Source: Solenopsis invicta (Eukaryota > Arthropoda > Insecta > Hymenoptera > Formicidae). Taken from it: DNA of 64,000 nt. Shown one piece after another: positions 58,401 to 64,000 of the stretch. The stretch spans positions 14,146,710 through 14,210,709 of the forward strand of contig NC_052672.1 in the NCBI RefSeq assembly GCF_016802725.1, in the 5' to 3' direction. The position numbers were made by a program, and so were the translations under genes. How positions within the stretch are numbered: position 1 is the first letter of the stretch; every line of letters begins with the position of its first letter. The notes under the pieces were generated by a model, which was given only the letters and a program-made list of their open reading frames with translations, was not told where the DNA came from and did no database searches.

Positions 58401-61400
58401 CTGAAAAAATTATGGAAATAAAGTATACATAAAAAAATTTTTTTAATGTCCTGTGCGGACAAATTAATAAATTAGGAATTTTAGTTCAATGCTGCATGCG
58501 GCAATTTTAATCATACACTAATTTTAATAATGAAACATTACTCTCTGTATGAGAATGCAAAGTATTTTGCAATGTACAATATGGAATTTGTGAAAAGCAA
58601 AACTTGAAGGGGTACACTTTTTACAGATGAATAAATGTAATAAATACGAATATGAAGTGCAGGGTATAGATTTAAATTTTGCAATCGCGATAAGATAACA
58701 TTTGTTTCGTATTGCGCTTGTAAAACAAACAATTTTCCAGATGGACAATTACCCTCAATCGATGAGTCTGGAATTTCCGGGAAGAGCGGCGTGTTCGAGT
58801 GATGAGTGAAATATATACTTGTGATCACTACAGCAGCTAAAAGTATTAAAACTAAAACGCACGATAAAGCCGCGCATCTCCATGTCCAGAGCCATTGCGT
58901 CACTAGAATAATTAGAAAAAGCTTGTATTAGAATGATTAATTCTGATTTACAAACTACGTAATAGCGTTTGATGCGCGATTTTTACATCGGAAAGCGCCT
59001 ATGCATAACGACAGGTATATAATTGCATTAAGCAGGTCGTGTTTAACGTTTTAATTCTTGTTCGATTACACTACTTTTCCGTTATTTTATTCACAGTCTA
59101 ATAAACAATTTGCGACATGCAATACCTCGCCAATTTGCCAAAATAGTACCCTATATGTATATATGCTATGAAGTAAAAATAGCTTTTGTATATATATTTA
59201 CATAGATAGCAACGTTTTTGTATAGTTGCTAGTATCATATTGCTTGTATCATGTATTGCTACCACAAAATTGCAACAACTAAATCACATTTATTAGCAAA
59301 TTGATGCCATTACGATATGACAACTTTGGGTAGCAACTTGTCTATAATTTTGAAATTATCATCAAAATTTGTACTGTTAATGTTGTTTCCAAAATAACTA
59401 TGAGACCATACAATATATGACACTGCTATCTTGCCATTAAAATCGCTAGCAATACATGCATACATTATTGCTTGTGTGTTGCTTAATTCAATTTGAAATC
59501 ATTTGAAGACAAATATACAACAAATTGCCAGCATCATAAGTAATCACAAATTTATATAATTTTGCTGTAACGTTTTATTATGTGAGTAACTTTAAATCTT
59601 GAGAGGTGCAATTAAAAGTGTAAAAATGAATTTAAATCTGAAATATTGATCAAATTTACAATTACAATTTGCAATTTACATTATAAATCGCTTTATATTC
59701 TGGCATAGTTATGTCAAGATTATTAGTCAAAAGAACTGGTGATATTTAATTTTTTTATTAATGAAATGATTTTAAAAAATTGTTGCAGCCTGGGTGGATT
59801 TGATAACATTGTTATATCTTTTGCTCTGGAGAAATTATCAAAGCCACAAGAGAGATCATATTCAATCAATATATAATATGTCACATATTTTAAACAGTAA
59901 GATCATATATTATTTTTATCGAATTTATCTAGTAATGGCCAATTAAAACATATATTATTTTTATACTTGCTACTTTTCCATTATCTCAACATTATCATTT
60001 AAGTGATATTACAGAGTATTAAATGCTTATATATAAAATGAAGAGAATTGGATTCAGTGACGTTTTCGAATTTATCAGATGAAATTGTCGATTATGTGTT
60101 CAGGTTACTATTAAAATCAAATAAAATGTAAATAATCGTACGTTCTACTGATAAATTCAACATTTGAATATATATTAATTTTTCCGATTTAATATTATTT
60201 AGATACTCATAACATTTGCTTCAAATTATAAGCTTGAAAGTATTCATATGAAAGTAAGATATTAGAGTAATGATAATATTAATAAATTTATTTAAAGTAT
60301 ATTTATACTGAATCACGATTTATAATTTTCACGATTGAGTAATAATAATTAAAAAGTTAATAACTTTTAATTTATTATTAATTTTAAATGAATTCATTTT
60401 TAACTTTGACTAATTATTTTTAAAACACATAAATTTTAACTTATTAAATTGTTGCTAAGTTAAAAATTTATGTAAAAAAAAAATACATTTTCATAAAAGA
60501 TAATATTTCTTTGTACATTTCTTTGTTATATCATATAAACTTACAAATAAAATATATTAAATTTATTTGATGATCCACATTGTAATTTTTGTTATTTTAA
60601 GTAATATAATTTTTAAAAATTACAACATTCAATTTAATATAAATATAATATTTTTCAAAATTAACTTTTAATTTAATTTAATCTTAATGCAACTTTTAAC
60701 GTAACATATTTTTATAAGCCAATTTTAACTCGGTAAAAAAATATATTAATTACTCAACCCTGATAATATCTTGTATAAAATCTGTATCCTCCATTCTAAA
60801 ACCAGAAACTTACTGAAAGATCTGTTCTTTTTAGCTACCTGACGTTTTGTACTTGAACATATCTGTGTTTAAAAACGACAAGTGGAACAAGAACAATAGA
60901 TGCCTAAACAATCTATTGCACAGCATGATTGATCATTACCTTTATCTAAATCAGTATTTTGCGAAAAAATGGGTCTGTTGGAGGCTCCATCGTCCTTACT
61001 CGTCGACAAGTCCAAGACATTGATGTCGGAGGTTTTGCTGGCGTCGAGTTTATCCACATCCTGGACCAGAGCGGGATTCGTGCAAACGAACTGCTTTATG
61101 GTAACTGGACCCTTGTAGAAGGTCTTGTTACCCAGATGCACGTTCGTCGAGTTCTTCACGCAGATGTCGCCGAAATTCGACGGGTCGGCATTAGGAAGGA
61201 CGATACCACCGTTTGTGGTAGCGATTGCTTGATGCTGCTGAACGATGGTCGACGATTCCGGCAGATTAGTGATCCAGCCGCCACCGCCTCCTTCCTCGAC
61301 GTCCGTTTCCTCTTCCTCATCGTCATCGTCTATGTCACTGCACTGCGTAGAGGAATTTCCAATGCTACCATTACTTGGAACAACGACTCTGGTCTCCTTC

Positions 61401-61555
61401 GCTGAACACGCAGCTTCGCCGTGAAACTCTTCGACGGCGTGATTCTCGGTAGTCACAACAACACCGTTATTGCTGTTGCGATCCGGCTCCTTCGGACACT
61501 GGTGATTACTATTGAGCGTTTGCTGCTGCTGTTGTACCAGTGTCACCATACCCAT
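57877..61555 (-). CDS. PGRP-LC: PGRP-LC-type transmembrane peptidoglycan recognition receptor, whole coding span
   Basis: Exons 60940-61555, 58753-58902 and 57877-58400 join in phase to 429 residues. Residues 1-205 are a cytoplasmic tail with poly-Gln near 8-12, an acidic run near 72-85 and a cryptic RHIM-like motif near 133-155 (NSTNVHLGNKTFYKGPVTIK). Residues about 215-237 are a single hydrophobic membrane segment. Residues about 263-429 are a PGRP domain with the disulphide pair C299/C305, H293, Y327 and H401. The catalytic zinc-binding cysteine position is Ser410 (TLSPG), so it should bind peptidoglycan without cleaving it. In insects such receptors signal through IMD to the NF-kB factor Relish. 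It is type II (cytoplasmic N-terminus). An acceptor-like TATAG just before the ATG suggests an upstream untranslated exon. Confidence 0.92.
58753..58902 (-). CDS. PGRP-LC: PGRP gene exon 2 (membrane segment)
   Basis: VTQWLWTWRCAALSCVLVLI continuing through ITSIYFTHHSN to PEIPDSSIEG. The hydrophobic stretch is flanked by Arg and Trp on the cytoplasmic side. Acceptor TTCTAG and donor GTAATT, phase 1 on both sides, so alternative ectodomain exons could be joined here as in Drosophila PGRP-LC. None was found in the window. Confidence 0.92.
58903..60939 (-). other. PGRP gene intron 1
   Basis: About 2 kb of AT-rich intron between the cytoplasmic-tail exon and the membrane exon. Repeated TTGCT/AGCAA words at about 59190-59540 hint at a decayed repeat. 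No additional PGRP-like exon was found. Confidence 0.6.
60940..61555 (-). CDS. PGRP-LC: PGRP gene exon 1 (cytoplasmic tail with RHIM-like motif)
   Basis: ATG at 61555 (MGMVTLVQQQQQ). 205 codons plus one base end at donor GTAATG after ..NTDLDK. The core V-H-L-G of the RHIM-like motif and the following KTFYKGPVTI are shared with insect PGRP-LC/LE and IMD. Reading through the donor gives a Cys-rich tail and stop that is not conserved. Confidence 0.88.
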
Positions 61556-62434
61556 GTGCTATACGAAAAAATCATCTTTGCATCGGATATGTTTTAAAAT
61601 GCAGTAAGCTGCATGCAGCAGAATGTACTTGTCGAGAAACAACTACGGGATTTTTAAATAAATTCGTAAGGTCATTCGTACGATCCTTTCACTTTCATTA
61701 AAATATAAATGTGTGTGCGATGTAATTTTGTCTTTTCTTTCTGTCTTTAGATAAGAATCACATTTGGAAATGCAATTATTTTTCGTTAATGTAGGATGAA
61801 TTTAAAAGTTTACGAAAAGGTATGGTTTTTATCTTAAAAATAAATTTTTCATAAATTCCGTCATTCAAAGGATATTCAAACAAAATTTTTTGCCAGATTT
61901 CTTTAGGTTTAAAAATTTATTTAAGAAAAATAAAATTTTTTAGTTCTCGTTGTAAGATTTGAAAAAGAATAAATTGAATTGTGTTTAAAATTGTCTAATG
62001 TTAGTGAAACCGGGCATTTTAGTATTATTAAATTATTGAGGAATATAAACTTGTTTCTAATCGACGTTGCCGGATGTGCCACTGTTGGAACCTTGTTTTA
62101 CAACAATATAGGATGCTTCAATCAGAAAAATTATGTTGACAAAACGACAACGTAATTGTGTAGAGAATCAAGAAAATCAGATCAAATCATTGCAGATCGG
62201 GAAGTAATTTCGGCGATATAAACAGCAATAAAATAAGAAGCGTAAATAAGCAGATTAAAAGTAAAATTTGATAAATACTCTCTAATACAACTAACAAATT
62301 TATTCAAAATTCCAACATTATACTGCATGCAAGATAGAGATCGCACTTATGCATTTTATATATTACAAATATTTATACTTTAATTATCGTGAATCGAAAA
62401 GTTAGATGTATATATTAAAGATGTCCAGTATTGT

Positions 62435-62495
62435 TGACAAATTCTTTAGTTTAGTAAACAAATTCTTTAGTTCAGTAAACAAATTCTTTATATCT
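62435..62495. repeat. 21-bp tandem repeat, about 2.8 units
   Basis: Units close to AACAAATTCTTTAGTTCAGT repeat with one or two changes upstream of the PGRP gene. Confidence 0.75.
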
Positions 62496-63899
62496 AAGAG
62501 TCATACAATTTCGATGAGTCATGGGTATTCCTCTGAAGGCAAACACGCTGGACACCGTTAATATATTGGGTGCTGTTAATATAATGGGTTCTTTTCGTCT
62601 GGAACTTTTTACTGTACATCATTATTTTAAAAATAAACGTCACGATTAATGCATGTTTTAATAAATGTTTCAGTAAAGTTAATAATATTACTTTTAAATT
62701 CTGTTTCTAGAGATTCACGCGCCAATCACAATGGAATATATTTCAGATAAAGTATATAATATGTGCAAAAGAAAAACGATAAGTATCTTCTGTAAGAAGC
62801 ATACGAAACATCATCTACAACGAATTGATTTTTTCGTAAACAAATTATGGACATCGATTATACTAATCACTGAAGGAGCGTGGACGTCACAGTATCGTAT
62901 CTTCCATCGAAATTGTTTTATTGCGAAATAAGTTGCATCTAATCTAGTTGATCAATCGCATCCTGCTTATCTATAATCACAGTAGCAAATTTCTAATTGG
63001 GTATGGCGATTCTTGTTCAAAAGTAAAAGTATTTATATCTTCAATCGCAGATGCTTCATCTGTTTTCGTGTCTTATTATAGTAAATTACACGTCAATTGT
63101 AAGACTAATCATCGTGATTAAAAATACAAACGTTTTATACGTTTTATTTAAATCAGGAACTTGTAGATAAAACCAAGGATTTATAAGTAAAGAACAATCA
63201 GTGAGCTCAATCAGGAAACGTCACTTGTCAGTATCCTAAATCTTTGCAACTGGTCGGCAACAATCCTCATTAGTCGCTAAATTAAGGATCGATTGACTCA
63301 TACTAAAGATTACCTTGTATAAATCATTGTTCGTGCTGGCGACGGTCACTTTGCCAACACTTTGTCAACCATCAATCTATGACATAGTGCCGTTACCGTG
63401 GAAGATGCTTCACGGAAAGGAAAACTTCATTCGAGCTAGCCCTCGACACGTTGTTGACTCCACCTGCTGTTGGAGAATGTTGTACCGAAACAAAGTATAA
63501 TCCGAACAAGAACGATCTACTATCAGTTATCTCCGTTGATCCTACGACACTGTCAGACAGATACTGACTTCAGCGATGACGCCACGTAACTGCTGAAGGA
63601 CAACGCGTTTTGGAGGTGGAAAGCTCTCTCGTTTCTTGCTCGTGACGAGAGACGAATCAAACTAATAGAAGAAAAAAAAAGGAAAAACAGGAAACGAAAA
63701 TTGCGTACACCGATATTTCTTTTCGCACCTTTCGCACAAATATTCTCTTGTCTAATTTAGATGGTAACGCCTCTGATTCCTGTGCTGATACGTGGATGAC
63801 ATCGCGGTCATCATGTGCCTCATTCAATCTACGTCACTGCTGCAGATCGTACTGCGTATTAATTACAAAGCCACAGTAAATGCAACACAATCCAAGGAA

Positions 63900-63922
63900 A
63901 TATATATATATTATATATATAT
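63900..63922. repeat. TA dinucleotide repeat
   Basis: TA repeats with one interruption, next to a T run. Confidence 0.75.
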
Positions 63923-64000
63923 TTTTTTTTTAATATACACGTCACTTATAGTTTCTATTGCAAAAAAACGATTTGCAATTTGCAAACACTCACTGACAAA

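Larger units (their letters stand above)
61556..64000 (-). other. Upstream region of the PGRP gene
   Basis: AT-rich to about 63200, then a more balanced block (63300-63660) that could contain the promoter and an untranslated first exon, since a TTTTTTCGTATAG acceptor-like site lies immediately before the start-codon exon. The first-exon donor was not located with confidence. A 21-bp tandem repeat and a terminal TA run are listed separately. Confidence 0.45.

Noticed and set aside
58524..58748. Minus-strand open frame continuing from the PGRP membrane exon
   Set aside because: It is intronic read-through past a good GTAATT donor; the spliced form gives an intact PGRP domain.

Overview
The window is eukaryotic nuclear DNA from an insect, most likely a hymenopteran and plausibly an ant. 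The basis is an AT-rich background broken by CpG-rich, simple-repeat-rich islands, canonical GT-AG introns from under 100 bases to over 12 kb, and three conserved animal genes with insect-type domain structure. The species cannot be fixed from sequence alone. No bacterial, plasmid or phage genes, tRNA, rRNA or CRISPR array was found. Most long open frames here are by-products of CpG-rich or tandemly repeated DNA.

Layout. (1) 1-9089: no supported gene; GC-rich blocks, microsatellites and one small inverted-repeat element. (2) About 9090-36032, plus strand: a KCTD1/KCTD15-type BTB protein (Drosophila tiwaz, twz) with four coding exons (22377-22405, 22971-23174, 34710-34915, 35530-36032; 313 residues) and a probable upstream untranslated exon ending at 9442. 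(3) Its 11.5 kb intron carries a 3589-bp Foldback/Mutator-like element (30416-34004) with inverted arms of about 540 bp, a perfect 9-bp target duplication (30407-30415 and 34005-34013) and a large higher-order minisatellite. (4) 36033-47495: mostly AT-rich intergenic DNA with several inverted-repeat elements, a 57-bp tandem array in a GC-rich block, and an unidentified low-confidence coding candidate (42803-43865). (5) 47496-54636, minus strand: a complete TAF4, ten coding exons and 975 residues, with the TAFH/NHR1 domain and the conserved C-terminal domain. (6) 57877-61555, minus strand: a PGRP-LC-type peptidoglycan recognition receptor, three coding exons and 429 residues: cytoplasmic tail with a cryptic RHIM-like motif, one membrane segment and a PGRP ectodomain lacking the catalytic cysteine. 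(7) 61556-64000: its upstream region.

The three genes are not a functional cluster. One is a transcriptional co-regulator of AP-2 type factors, one a core TFIID subunit and one an innate immune receptor of the IMD pathway. TAF4 and the PGRP gene are head-to-tail on the minus strand, and the KCTD gene points toward the 3' end of TAF4. Exon junctions were placed by matching splice-site dinucleotides, codon phase and protein family conservation; every coding junction listed is in phase. No transcript data were available.
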